This document shows positions 35,521 through 45,128 of a DNA stretch of 64,000 nucleotides, piece by piece. The translations under genes and the position numbers were made by a program. The notes beneath the pieces were generated by a model. It saw nothing but the letters and a program-made list of their open reading frames with translations, had not been told where the DNA came from and did no database searches. This DNA is from Lathyrus oleraceus (lineage: Eukaryota; Streptophyta; Magnoliopsida; Fabales; Fabaceae): assembly GCF_024323335.1 (NCBI RefSeq), contig NC_066580.1, forward strand, positions 254,114,977 through 254,178,976, in the 5' to 3' direction. Position 1 is the stretch's first letter. The number at the start of each line of letters is the position of its first letter.

Positions 35521-36670
35521 TGATACGTCTCGTGACTGTATATAGAATATAGTCTATCGGGTACTTGACTGCAAGTGCACAGTCCAGTCGTTTAGTTTTA
35601 AAAGATATCGAACCCACAGGGACCGATGGTCAAACTGATGCTACCGACGTTACTATGTTTAGCTAAGGGAATGATTTTTAGAAGTTTGGTTGAAGAAAAT
35701 TAAATCTAAGGGAAGTTGAGTTTTAAGAAAATATTAATAGAAGGATATCAGTATGCAATGCATTAATCGTAAGGGATTCGATAAGTCACCGGTCTATAAT
35801 TTAAGTACCAAATATCTTTTAGTAGAAAATACTTATTTAAAAGGCTTTATCTCACACTCTCGTGATTGTTGATTCAGACTATACCTTTAAGTCAGAATGT
35901 ACGCTCTCGCTTCCCCATTTGAAGTTAAAAATAATTTTAAAAAATAAATAAGTTCTAATTGCTTTTAAAGTGCTCTCGCTGTTTTTAAAATCAATGCCTA
36001 GTTTTTACTATCCAGTTCGACCCTCACGCACTCGCGATTGTTGGTTCTCACCTTGGTTAATTTCCCACTCTCGTGGCAAAATCGTATTAAATAGCTTCTC
36101 ACTCTTGTGACAAAGTTAATTAAATTTAAATTAAAAACCACAACCAAAAATATTGTTTTAGGAAAGAAGTTTTACACCGATTATTATTAAATCCCATCTA
36201 ATTAAATTGTTACATACCGATCCCGGTAGTTTAGCCAGACATGTTAAACAACGCAAACACAGACGAACATAAACATATCAACAATAAAACAGACATGATT
36301 ACAATAATAATAAAGCAATAACAATTGAATAAAAACCTGAAAATTTGATTAATAGAATACACCGAATCTTGAAGTACTTGAGCAATCCTCCATAGGTCGG
36401 TAGGATTCAGCCTCTTTGAAATAATATCTTAAACTAAATTAAATAAATCGTAGTAGTTCCCCAGTGTAGGAAACTACTACTTTGGCTAAATGAAAGGCGG
36501 AAAGGAAAAGGGGAAAATCAAAGCTCTGAACGGTAAAAGAAAATTATTGTTTATGAAGAAAAGTAAAATACAAAATAGAATTGCTGTGAAAAAATGCAGA
36601 GAGAAAAAGGTCTTCAAAGTTGGCTTCCAAGAGAAAAATTAATCGTCCCTAGTGTTTCCAACTTCCGTCT

Positions 36671-36677
36671 TTTTATA
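36671..36677 (-). promoter_or_regulatory. TATA box of the Athila-like LTR
   Basis: TATAAAA on the minus strand (GGATATAAAAAGACGG). It is about 160 bp downstream of the GTGACGGTCGTCAC motifs. Confidence 0.55.
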
Positions 36678-36819
36678 TCCTCCCATTAGGTCTTGGCAGT
36701 TGAGAGAAACAAGGATGACATGGTTGAGTGAGGAAATCACGGGCAAGTGGCTGACCAACGAGAATTTAGGCCTGTTGGGTCACTTCTGTTGACTGTTTCA
36801 AGGCGCTGATTTTGGCCGC

Positions 36820-36897
36820 GTGACGTTCGTGATGGGCCTGTGACGGTCGTCACAGGCTGGGCGTGCCGGTCGTGACATGCTTTGTGACGGTCGTCAC
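36820..36897. repeat. Near-palindromic GTGACGGTCGTCAC motifs in the LTR
   Basis: Exact copies at 36840-36853 and 36884-36897, with relatives CGTGACGTTCGTGATG and GCCGGTCGTGAC between and before. Each motif is self-complementary except at the centre. The same motif fills 39681-39834 in the interior. Confidence 0.75.
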
Positions 36898-37109
36898 ATT
36901 CACAAAGTTTGTATTCTCTGTTTTTTCTGTTGCTTTCTCTTCTGTTTCTTCTTCTTTTCCTTCCTTTTCTATACTTTGCTCTTTTAAGCATGAGGGTTGA
37001 AATACCTGCAAAAAAAATTCGAAGACTTGCGGAATAATCGGAATATAAATGAAAGTGTTACGATTTATGAGTGTAAATCAAGGCAAATATGCGATGTATT
37101 TTCGCGTTA

Positions 37110-37121
37110 TCAAACTCCCCT
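37110..37121 (-). other. Polypurine tract of the Athila-like element
   Basis: TTTAGGGGAGTT on the minus strand immediately before the 3' LTR. It is preceded by GAGGACAAGAAAAG, a pattern repeated after each of the two upstream ORFs. Confidence 0.7.
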
Positions 37122-38115
37122 AAACTTGAATCTTTTCTTGTCCTCAAGCAAATAAAATTTGAAAACACTAGTTAAACGCGAATACATCTCCAATTCGTAC
37201 GTGGTTGCTAGGTACTTTGTTAAGATGACAGATACTCAAGTAAAACACTAAAGATACAGTGACGACACAAGCAATAAGCATTAATGTAGATCTCTCCTTT
37301 GTACAAGCCAGTTCGAATCATGCTATTATAGCTCAACCTAATGTTTCTCGTTCCTATTTCACCCGGTTTCATTCTAGCGCAATCACATTAAGCCCTTTGC
37401 CTTCGCACACACTTAGTGAAGTAGCCGATTAGTGACTTTGATCCTTTTCTTAGCACGGGGTCTGATACACTAGTGTGGTACCCCTTTATATATCCCATTT
37501 GAAGGTTGTGGGGGATCGAACCGTAGTTCGCCCTACCGAGTCCAGTACTAGGTACCTCTGAACCAACCAGCCGGGTTTTTCTATTCCTTCCTTTTGTATC
37601 TTGCAACCCTTTGTATGATGCATTTTTCAATTTCTCTGTTAGAAGTATGAAGGCTTTTTTTAATTCGTAGGCATCAGTCACTTATATTCATCGGTTCTTC
37701 ACATGGTTTGTGCTTAAGACGGTGCTGACTGCTAGTATAAACTACTAGGGGTTAATCTAGAATGGAGACTTTAGGTATTGGTATAATGGGTATTCAAATT
37801 GATCTCGTAAAAGTGAGAGATCTAAGGTGTCAGGACGGTATCAATCTTGTTATATTTTTCTCAGCTTCCTAACAGAACCTCTGTAAGGCAACCTATATAC
37901 TCGTAGGGTTGCATTTAACTTAAAACAAAATTTTTGTTATGGCAAATTAGATATGCACGATTAAATAAAGATTTTTTTTTTGTTATGGCTAAAAATAGAA
38001 ACAAGTAAAGGAAAGATAATGATTTCCTCCCACATTTAAACAAAGTGTTGTCCTCAATGCGACAATATAAAGAAAAAGGGAAGAAACACAAAGATTACTA
38101 CTCGCCGTCACGACG
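37122..38115 (-). other. Athila-like 3' region between ORF and polypurine tract
   Basis: About 1 kb with no recognised frame. A 97-codon open stretch (37388-37681) overlaps the tRNA-like boxes and shows no domain. A GAGGACAACACTTTG...GTGGGAGG motif (minus strand, 38026-38062) is a second copy of the sequence around the polypurine tract. Confidence 0.5.
37512..37565 (-). other. tRNA-like box A/box B pair (SINE-like or tRNA relic)
   Basis: On the minus strand TGGTTCAGAGG (37565-37555) resembles a pol III box A, and GGTTCGATCCC (37522-37512) is a close match to box B, about 33 bp apart as in tRNA genes. The rest does not fold as a standard tRNA by eye, and no A tail is obvious. It could be a piece of a tRNA-derived SINE or a chance or functional part of the element. 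Confidence 0.4.
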
Positions 38116-39471
38116 TTAGCCTCTGCGTGCTCTGGCTCTTGCTCGTGCATGCTCACTTCTTCCTCGCTGGGTAGGATCCAACCCCACATGTTGAGTGTAC
38201 TCCTGGATGGCATCAACGCGATGTGTCAGGGCATTCATCTCTTCGGAAAGCTCCGCCATCCCCTGGTCGTGCCAATTTGCATAGTCGTGCTGATCCCTCT
38301 GTATCTACTAGATCATTTGCATCATTTCTGTCTGGCGCTCCTCCATCCTCTGGTTGTGTCGCAACATCTCAGCGTAGATGTCTTCCATGGCGGCGGGTCA
38401 TCGCTCATCTCTTCGCTGGCCTGGGGAAGATGTCTCCTCAATGTACTCAGGAGGTGGCTGTGGCATTTCTCGGTCAAGTTCCACTTCGACTTCATCTGCT
38501 CCATTATTAGGATCTCCTTCATTTGGCTCAGGGGAGTTCAGAACAAAAATCCAATTCTCCATATTCTGCGGATCTGTGCGGTTCTTGTTGGGCATGATGA
38601 TGCTTCGAACTATCTTGTTTCTAACCACAGGATGGTACTTCCCATCGTCTCTGGCCTTGATGAGGTGTGAGGAACGATAATAGTCGATGTTGAGGAACTC
38701 GACTGGCAAGGCGGGTAAGTCGGCGAGCATATCCCCCAGATTCAGGCCTAGTGCTATGGAGGTGATGATTCCCCCAAAACAAAATGCCTGAATGCCTCTC
38801 ATGCATGCAGCCTGTATGTTGGCCAATAAGAATGGGGTGGCATTTAACGCGATCGGGGTGAACACACAGTGAATAAAGAAGAGCTCCTTAGAGTTTACCT
38901 TGTGATTGTTGACTCTTCCGAAAACCGTGTGCCCTAGGACTCAGTGAAAATATCTTATAGCTGGGTTGTGGATGTAGGTTGTGTTGAGCACATCCCAGCT
39001 TGCGACGTTCATGTTGGTAAGGCTATGCGACACTCCAAAATCTATTTCTGACCATCCGCCAGGGATACAACAGTGAACTCCCTCCCCATGTCGGAAGCCA
39101 AGCATTCACACTATTTGAGTTTGGTTCAGGGAATACTCGGTACCGAACATTCTAAATATGGCGACTCTAGTGAGAAACTGAGTTGCGCCAGGAGGGGTAA
39201 TGTAGGAGAAAGAACTTAGGAATTCCAAGGTCAGCGCCTCGTAAGTTGGTTGCGGGTTGGTGCAAAGCTGCGTCAAACTGGATTTGTTCAGCATCCATTC
39301 CATGCCATCTAAAAGCCCCAGCTCCGTCAGACATTCGTTAACAACATACCTCGTAGCTTGGACTCAACATTGATAGAATCTGAGGTAGTTGTCTCTCTGT
39401 CGCTCACCGGCTTCTCCATTTCTGAATACGATGTTTGAGAGATCGGGAGCATCTCTTTCTTGACGGGCCAT
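38116..39471 (-). pseudogene. Athila-type 3' ORF, second copy, nonsense-riddled
   Basis: ATG at 39471 (MARQERDAPDLSN); the frame can be followed without shifts to a stop at 38116-38118, about 451 codons, with six internal stops (for example after FYQC, QTQIV and AIRYFH, and a double TAG). NPAIRYFH, YEALTLEFLSS and KELFFIHCV match IHNPAIRYFH, YRELTLEFLSS and DELFILLCV in the ORF at 40166-41395, so the two are tandem paralogs. The family resembles the Athila ORF-1 protein in the position of env-like genes; its role is unknown. The C-terminus is Arg/Ala-rich (HARARARARRG). All breaks are stops, no indels. Confidence 0.72.
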
Positions 39472-39655
39472 TAGTGTGGTTTATGAAAATATAGGTTTTG
39501 GTGGGAGAGATGGATTTCGGGCGTTATAAGGTACTCATACGTTTCTCGCTTAAAAGGTTGTGAAAAAAGGGTTAATGGAGAAAAGAGTGGTGTGAGTGGG
39601 AAGGTTAAGGAGAGTAGGATGATTTGATGAGGAAGAAGGGAGGAAGTGCACCTGC

Positions 39656-39662
39656 TTTTATA
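39656..39662 (-). promoter_or_regulatory. Possible internal promoter before the second Athila-type ORF
   Basis: TATAAAA on the minus strand, in CGCCTATAAAAGCAGG, 185 bp upstream of the ATG at 39471. It lies directly downstream of the GTGACGGTCGTCAC cluster. The order repeat cluster, TATA, leader copies that of the LTR (36897 to 36671). Confidence 0.5.
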
Positions 39663-39680
39663 GGCGCGCCCTCTGGATCC

Positions 39681-39834
39681 GTGACGGTCGTCATAGGGGG
39701 GTTACGGTCGTCACACATAACGGTTGCGTAACGGTCGTCTGCAACGGTCATCTGCGTGTAACAGTCATCTGCATAATGTGTGATGGGCGTCACGCCTTTG
39801 TGACGGGCATCACACTACATGTGACGGTCGTCAC
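39681..39834. repeat. Internal cluster of GTGACGGTCGTCAC motifs
   Basis: At least six full or decayed copies: 39681 (ends CAT), 39701 (GTTACGG...), further forms around AACGGTCGTCTGC and GTGATGGGCGTCAC, and an exact copy at 39821-39834. The same motif is found in the element's own LTR. Confidence 0.75.
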
Positions 39835-40165
39835 ATGCAACATTCACAATTTTTTTAGCTTTTTGGAAAACAGCAGAAACTCAGTAGTAATGATAGCATT
39901 AACACAGTATGGCAGCAGTATAAAAGCAGTATGAAATTAACAACAGTAAAAATAAAATGACTGGGAAATAGAATTTATTGTAGAAGCAAAAAGAAATAAC
40001 AATGTTGTTTAAATTAAATTAAATTGAAAGTTAAATGTAACATAAGAAAAATAATAACAATAAAAGTGTTATATACTAGCAATAAAAGTGATCCCTCCCC
40101 ACACTAAAACATAGCAGTGTCCTCATTGCTTTAATTTGAGTAGGAGAGGTCAGCGGTCGATGAAA
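39835..40165 (-). other. Spacer after the first Athila-type ORF
   Basis: A/T-rich, non-coding. On the minus strand near 40130-40094 it has GAGGACACTGCTATG...GTGTGGGGAGG, a polypurine-tract-like copy of the sequence before the 3' LTR. Confidence 0.5.
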
Positions 40166-41395
40166 TCAGCCACGGTTCTGTCCCAAAGCAGCTATAGCCT
40201 GGTTCAAGTGATCAAATTGTTCGACGGCAACATCCATTAGGCCTAAGACATCAAGGCGCATGCTCTTTATTTCTTCTTTCACATTGGTAATGTCAGTGTG
40301 GAAACCATCCAGACGAGTAAGGATTATGGCAAGATTTTCTGCATAGGATGAAAGTTCCGATTCATCTATGTTATAGTAGTTTGGAGGGGTTTCAGGGTCA
40401 GATTCATCAACAGGGATAAGGTCATCTAAATACTCATATATAGGCGGTATCTCAGGAGGTGAAGGTGGATCAATTGGGTGTTCATCTAAATCATAAATCC
40501 AGTTATTTCGATTATGAACACTTGTTCTCTCATGGTTAGGTAGGGTAAACAGCTGGACAACTTCGTTATTAATTAGGTAATCAAAATTATCCGGCCCAAG
40601 GTTTCCTATGATTCTACGGTCAAAGCAAAATTCAATGTCCATGGGTCGGATGTGTCCAAACGGTACATGCTCGTAAAGTGGGCGTCTAAGTCCAATGGCA
40701 TCAGCTATCATGGTTACTAGGCCGCCTATTATGATTGGGGTGCGATTGTTCTTTGCAAGGTGAATGAACCTTTCCATCATAAATGTCACAACATTGACAT
40801 GTCGACCTTGGTCGACACAGAGTAAGATGAAAAGTTCATCTCGTGACACTATGGTGTTGTTCGCTTCCTTTCCAAACAGGGTGTCGGCTAGTATTTTATG
40901 GAAGTAGCGGATAGCAGGGTTGTGTATCAATTGGGAGTGCATCTCATTTGGGTTAGGGTGGCAGTCTCCAGTTAAACTACCCCAAAAGTAATCTAGGTCG
41001 ATATCATCGACTAATTCCTCCTGGCGGGTAGTGAAAACAAATGGGCCACTAGGAAATCCTAGGAGGTCAGCAAGGTCTCTACGGTTATAAGTGAAGTCCA
41101 TACTAAATAGCCTAAAGGAAATCAACCCTTTGTTGAGTTCGTAACCATGCTCGGGGTTGTAAACTAGGGAGCTAAGGAATTCTAGGGTGAGTTCACGGTA
41201 AGTGACAAACCTTCTCGTAATAGAAGCATTCTCCCATCCTAGCTGGTTAAACATAAACAAGATGCTATCTCGGATACCTAACCTATCCATGGTAGGTCCA
41301 TCATAATATATGGATAAATCCATATCCTTCTGAGCTAAATAATCATAACGCCTTCTCTGAACTCTGCCTCTGAAAACTGTATCTACTGGTTGCAT
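40166..41395 (-). CDS. Athila-type 3' ORF, intact (409 aa)
   Basis: It is open from ATG 41395 to the stop at 40166-40168. Domain order by eye: N-terminal basic start, a globular part with YRELTLEFLSSLVYN, FRLFSMDFTYNRRDLADLLG and SQLIHNPAIRYFHKILADTLFG, then an acidic Pro-rich segment (about 305-350) and a C-terminal amphipathic helix (about 355-405) likely to coil. No signal peptide or membrane segment is seen, so despite its env-like position it does not look like an envelope protein. It resembles the Athila ORF-1 family, whose function is not known. It is one of the few unbroken frames in the element and is paralogous to 38116-39471. Confidence 0.75.
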   Translation of the reverse strand: MQPVDTVFRGRVQRRRYDYLAQKDMDLSIYYDGPTMDRLGIRDSILFMFNQLGWENASITRRFVTYRELTLEFLSSLVYNPEHGYELNKGLISFRLFSMDFTYNRRDLADLLGFPSGPFVFTTRQEELVDDIDLDYFWGSLTGDCHPNPNEMHSQLIHNPAIRYFHKILADTLFGKEANNTIVSRDELFILLCVDQGRHVNVVTFMMERFIHLAKNNRTPIIIGGLVTMIADAIGLRRPLYEHVPFGHIRPMDIEFCFDRRIIGNLGPDNFDYLINNEVVQLFTLPNHERTSVHNRNNWIYDLDEHPIDPPSPPEIPPIYEYLDDLIPVDESDPETPPNYYNIDESELSSYAENLAIILTRLDGFHTDITNVKEEIKSMRLDVLGLMDVAVEQFDHLNQAIAALGQNRG

Positions 41396-41638
41396 GATGA
41401 AAGTTAGTGACTAACTAGTTATAAATTCGCCTGTTAATCAATATCCAATGTTTCTAAGTTAGTAACTAGAAGCAACAAGTATTACTGCATAGAATCAGGG
41501 AAAGGGAGCAAAAATACAGATGAAAGTCAAAGAAGGAAAATACTTAAAAACAAAGATAACAAATTAAAGAAAAGGCGGGTTGTCTCCCACTAAGCACTTT
41601 GTTTAATGTCGTAAGTTCGACAGTAACGTTGCGATGTA

Positions 41639-42365
41639 CTAGTTTTGGGGTTGAGCAGGCAGCTCTATAAGTCTTAGACTATTTGAATAGTCTTTGTTGT
41701 CAATATTATGGTAATGTTTCAATCGCTTCCCATTTACCATAAATGTTTCACTATTCCGACCTTTAATTTCTATCGCACCGCTTTTAAAAACTTTTGTGAT
41801 TTGAAAGGGCCTGACCACCTAGATTTAAGTTTCCCGGAAAAAGCTTAAGTCTCGAATTAAATAGTAGTACTATGTCGCTGACATTAAACTCTTTCCTAGA
41901 TATACGTTTGTCGTGCCATTTTTTGGTTCGTTCTTTGTATATCCTGGCATTCTCATAGGCGTCTAGTCGAAGTTCTTCCAATTCGTGAATATCCAAAATT
42001 CGTTTCTCACCTGCAGAAGTATAATTTATATTTAGGGTCTTAATTGCCCAGTAAGCTTTGTGTTCTAATTCCACAAGGAGATGACATGAGTTACCGTAGA
42101 CTAATTTAAAGGGTGTGGTCCCTATTGGGGTTTTGTAAGTTGTCCTGTAGGCCCACAGAGCTTCGTTTAGTTTAGATGACCAGTCTTTTCTGGATATTCC
42201 GACAGTCTTTTCTAGAATCTGCTTGATTTCTCTATTCGAGACCTCGACTTGCCCATTGGTTTGTGGGTGATAAGGTGTTGCCACACTGTGTCGGACTCCA
42301 TACTTCAGAAGAAGTTTTCCAAAGATATTTGATATGAAATGGGAGCCACCGTCACTAACGACTAG
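41639..42365 (-). pseudogene. Integrase C-terminal half of the Athila-like element
   Basis: It starts at the copia junction with [12 protein letters not shown] (second catalytic Asp). It continues through [20 protein letters not shown] (catalytic Glu), [17 protein letters not shown] and [20 protein letters not shown], then into the C-terminal part to a stop at 41639-41641. Single-base shifts near 41820 disrupt the GPF module. The zinc finger and first catalytic Asp are missing, so it is inactive. Confidence 0.82.
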
Positions 42366-45114
42366 TTTTACGCTCCACAACGCCATTTTGTTGTGGAGTT
42401 CGAGGAGCTGAAAAGTTATGCTCAATACCATACTTGTCACAGTACTTATCAAAGTGTTAGTTTTGAAATTCACCACCATGATCGCTACGAATTGTAACTA
42501 TTTTGGAATTCATTTTGTTTTGGGACAGTTTTGCAAAATTCTTAAAAGCAGAAAAAGTTTCATCTTTGCTATGAAGGAATATAGTCCAAGTAAATCTAGA
42601 ATAGTCATCAACGATTACAAAACCATAATAATTTCCACCTAAGCTCTTTGTCCTAGAAGGTCCAAAGAGATCCATATGGAGAAGCTCAAGGGGTCGTGAA
42701 GTTGAAATTACATTTTTAGATTTAAAAGAGACCCTCGTTTGTTTTCCCATTTGGCACGCGTCACATAGGTGGTCTTTTGAAAATTTTATTTTTGGAAGAC
42801 CGACTACTAGATCCTTAGATACAACCTTATTAAGCAAATCGAAATTAACATGCGCTAAACGTCTATGCCAAAGCCAAGAATCATCATTCAAGGTAACTAG
42901 ACATTTAGTACTTGTTAAAGATACATCAAAAAGGTCAAGCATATAGATATTGTTTACTCTTACACCCTTAAACACAACGTTCTGTTCAACATGTTCAATT
43001 ATGCAGCAAGTTTTTGTGAAAGAAACTTTATAACCCTTGTCACACAATTGACTTATGCTTAACAAATTGTGTTTAAGCCCCTCTACTAAATGGACATCAG
43101 AAATAGTAGTGGTAGAGGGATTACCTACACTACCTTTGCCAAGTATAGCTCCTTTGTTATTGTCTCCATAAGTAACATATCCCTTCTTCTTTGCTTTGAA
43201 GTCTATAAAAAGCGATATGTCACCGGTCGTATGCCTTGAGCAACCGCTGTCAAGAAACCATCTCCTATCTACGGAAGCAAGGCACTCATCCTACAATATC
43301 AAAAGAGAGAAGTTGGTACCCAATTTTCATTGGGTCCAAGTGGGTAAGTGCTAACATGGTTGCCTTTTGGCTTCCATTGATAAATACCTTTAGGAACAAG
43401 AAATCTCCTAAACTTGCATTTCTCAATGGTATGGCCAGCACGACAACAATAATGACATAAACCATGATGATGTGTTTGTTTATTCTTGTTCATTAAATCC
43501 TTTGGAATAAAAAAGTATTTTGCATATGGTGGATTTAATGACTTCTTAAACAACCTAGAGTCAACGGCATAAGTAACCTTAGGTTGTAAAGCTTTTTCCA
43601 ATTTGACATTGAGAGTGTTTACCTCTTGTTGCCAAATATGACAAGCTTCACAATACCCAACTTTACTACATCCATCAATGTCAATATTTTTTGAATTTTC
43701 TGCAATACTAGCTTTTAACCATTCTAAATCTTTTTCAGCTTTGTATACTTTACCTTCCAGAAATGAAAAAATTTGTTTATCGGAAGATAATCTTTTAAAA
43801 GCATCTACAGCTTCGTTATGCAGTTTTTCAAAAGCTATTTTCAGTTCAGAAAAAGACATAGAAGAGAAATTATTATAATAGGCTTGTTTTACCTTTTTAT
43901 CATTGATTTTCTTCTTGTGGTAGGACAAATTTTTGGTGTGAGCCATAAGGCACAGATTTGCGGTTTCATCACTATCACTTGAACCTTGTGTGCTTGATGA
44001 ATCACTATCACTTTCTCATGCAATCTAAGCTCTTCTTTGTTTGCTGTACCCTTTTGGTGGAGCTTTTCCTTGATCCTTATACTACATAGGACAATCTGTT
44101 TTATAATGTCCAAATTTACCACAATTAAAACAAGATCCTTTTCCTCTACTCTTCTTATTCTCTTCCTGTTTTGAATCTGTAGATTGTCTTTAAAACTTCA
44201 TGAGGTTTTTGTCGGAATGCTTAACTCCATTCTTTCGAATGAATCTATTATATCTCCTTACAAAAAGTCCCATTTCCTCATCATACGAATCTTTGTCACT
44301 ACTAGAATCATTGTCACTTTGCTCTTTTTGTGAGGACTTAGAGCTAGAGGCCACAAGACCTATTGGCTTCTTCTCTCCCTCTTTGTCTCTATTCTTCTCC
44401 TTTTCCTTCTTACTTTTGTTCTCAAACTTTTCAAGACTTTCTAATGCTTGCTGATGTTCTTCTAGCTTTCCAAACAGAGTTGTAATCGTAAGTGTCGTTA
44501 GATCGTTGGCTTCCTTAATAGCTGTTACTTTAGGTTGCCATTCCATGCTAAGACATCCTAGAATTTTATTAGTAGCTATTTCATTGGAAACAGGTTTTCC
44601 AAGTGCATTTAACCGATTAGTGAGATGAGTGAATCTCTTTTGCTTGTCGGAGATAGATTCTCCTTGTTTCATGCGAAAGAGCTCAAACTCTTGATTGAGT
44701 GTGTTAATGCGGGACTGTTTTACTTCAGTAGTACCCTCATGGGCAACTTCTAAAGCATCCCACATTTCTTTAGCTGTCGTGCAATGGGATACCCGATAAT
44801 ACTCATCAACACCAAGTGCTAAAATTAGCATATTTCGAGCTCTCCAATCACTCGACCACTTTTTCTCATCTTTCTCATTCCAATCACCTTCTGGTTTAGG
44901 AACTATGGCGCCAGCCGCATTTGTCATAGTAATTTGAAAAGGACCATTTTCAATGGCAGCCCATACTAGCCTATCAACAGAATTTATATGAACTCGCATG
45001 CAGTCTTTCCAGTAGCCGTAATTTTCACCGTTGAAAATCGACGCTCTATTATACGTCCCCTTTGGTCCAGAATCCATATCGTTACAGGCAGCCACAGAAC
45101 ACCAGCGAACCGGT
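42366..45114 (-). pseudogene. Second copia interior, truncated (gag to integrase)
   Basis: Very similar to 51540-54292. Gag starts at ATG 45095 (MAACNDMDSG) and is open to 44190, then broken. The first zinc knuckle is intact here (CFNCGKFGHYKTDC), unlike in the complete copy. The protease motif WFLDSGCSRH is in place, but Met-Thr-Gly-Asp is Thr-Thr-Gly-Asp. The pre-integrase zinc part (WHRRLAHVNF...CDACQMGK) and the integrase core are open to 42457, then end at 42366 within PQQNGVVER and join Athila sequence. RT, RNase H, the 3' ORF and the 3' LTR are missing. Confidence 0.85.
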
Positions 45115-45126
45115 GCTCTGATACCA
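45115..45126 (-). other. Primer binding site, initiator tRNA-Met
   Basis: TGGTATCAGAGC on the minus strand, two bases after the shared LTR. It shows that this LTR has a 5' role for the truncated interior. Confidence 0.9.
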
Positions 45127-45128
45127 CT

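Larger units (their letters stand above)
35521..37109 (-). repeat. 3' LTR of the Athila-like element
   Basis: 1589 bp, TGATAACGCG...GACGTATCA on the minus strand, with inverted ends TGATA/TATCA. It lies next to a polypurine tract on its right. It contains spaced copies of CTCxCGTGATTGTTGxTTC in its left half, two GTGACGGTCGTCAC motifs (36840, 36884) and a TATA box at 36671-36677. Confidence 0.78.

Noticed and set aside
37512..37565. A functional tRNA gene
   Set aside because: Only the box A and box B like parts are visible; no acceptor stem or anticodon arm can be drawn, so it is kept only as a tRNA-like remnant.
37388..37681. 97-codon open frame on the minus strand in the Athila 3' region
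   Set aside because: It spans the tRNA-like boxes, lacks any recognisable motif and has no similar frame elsewhere in the element.
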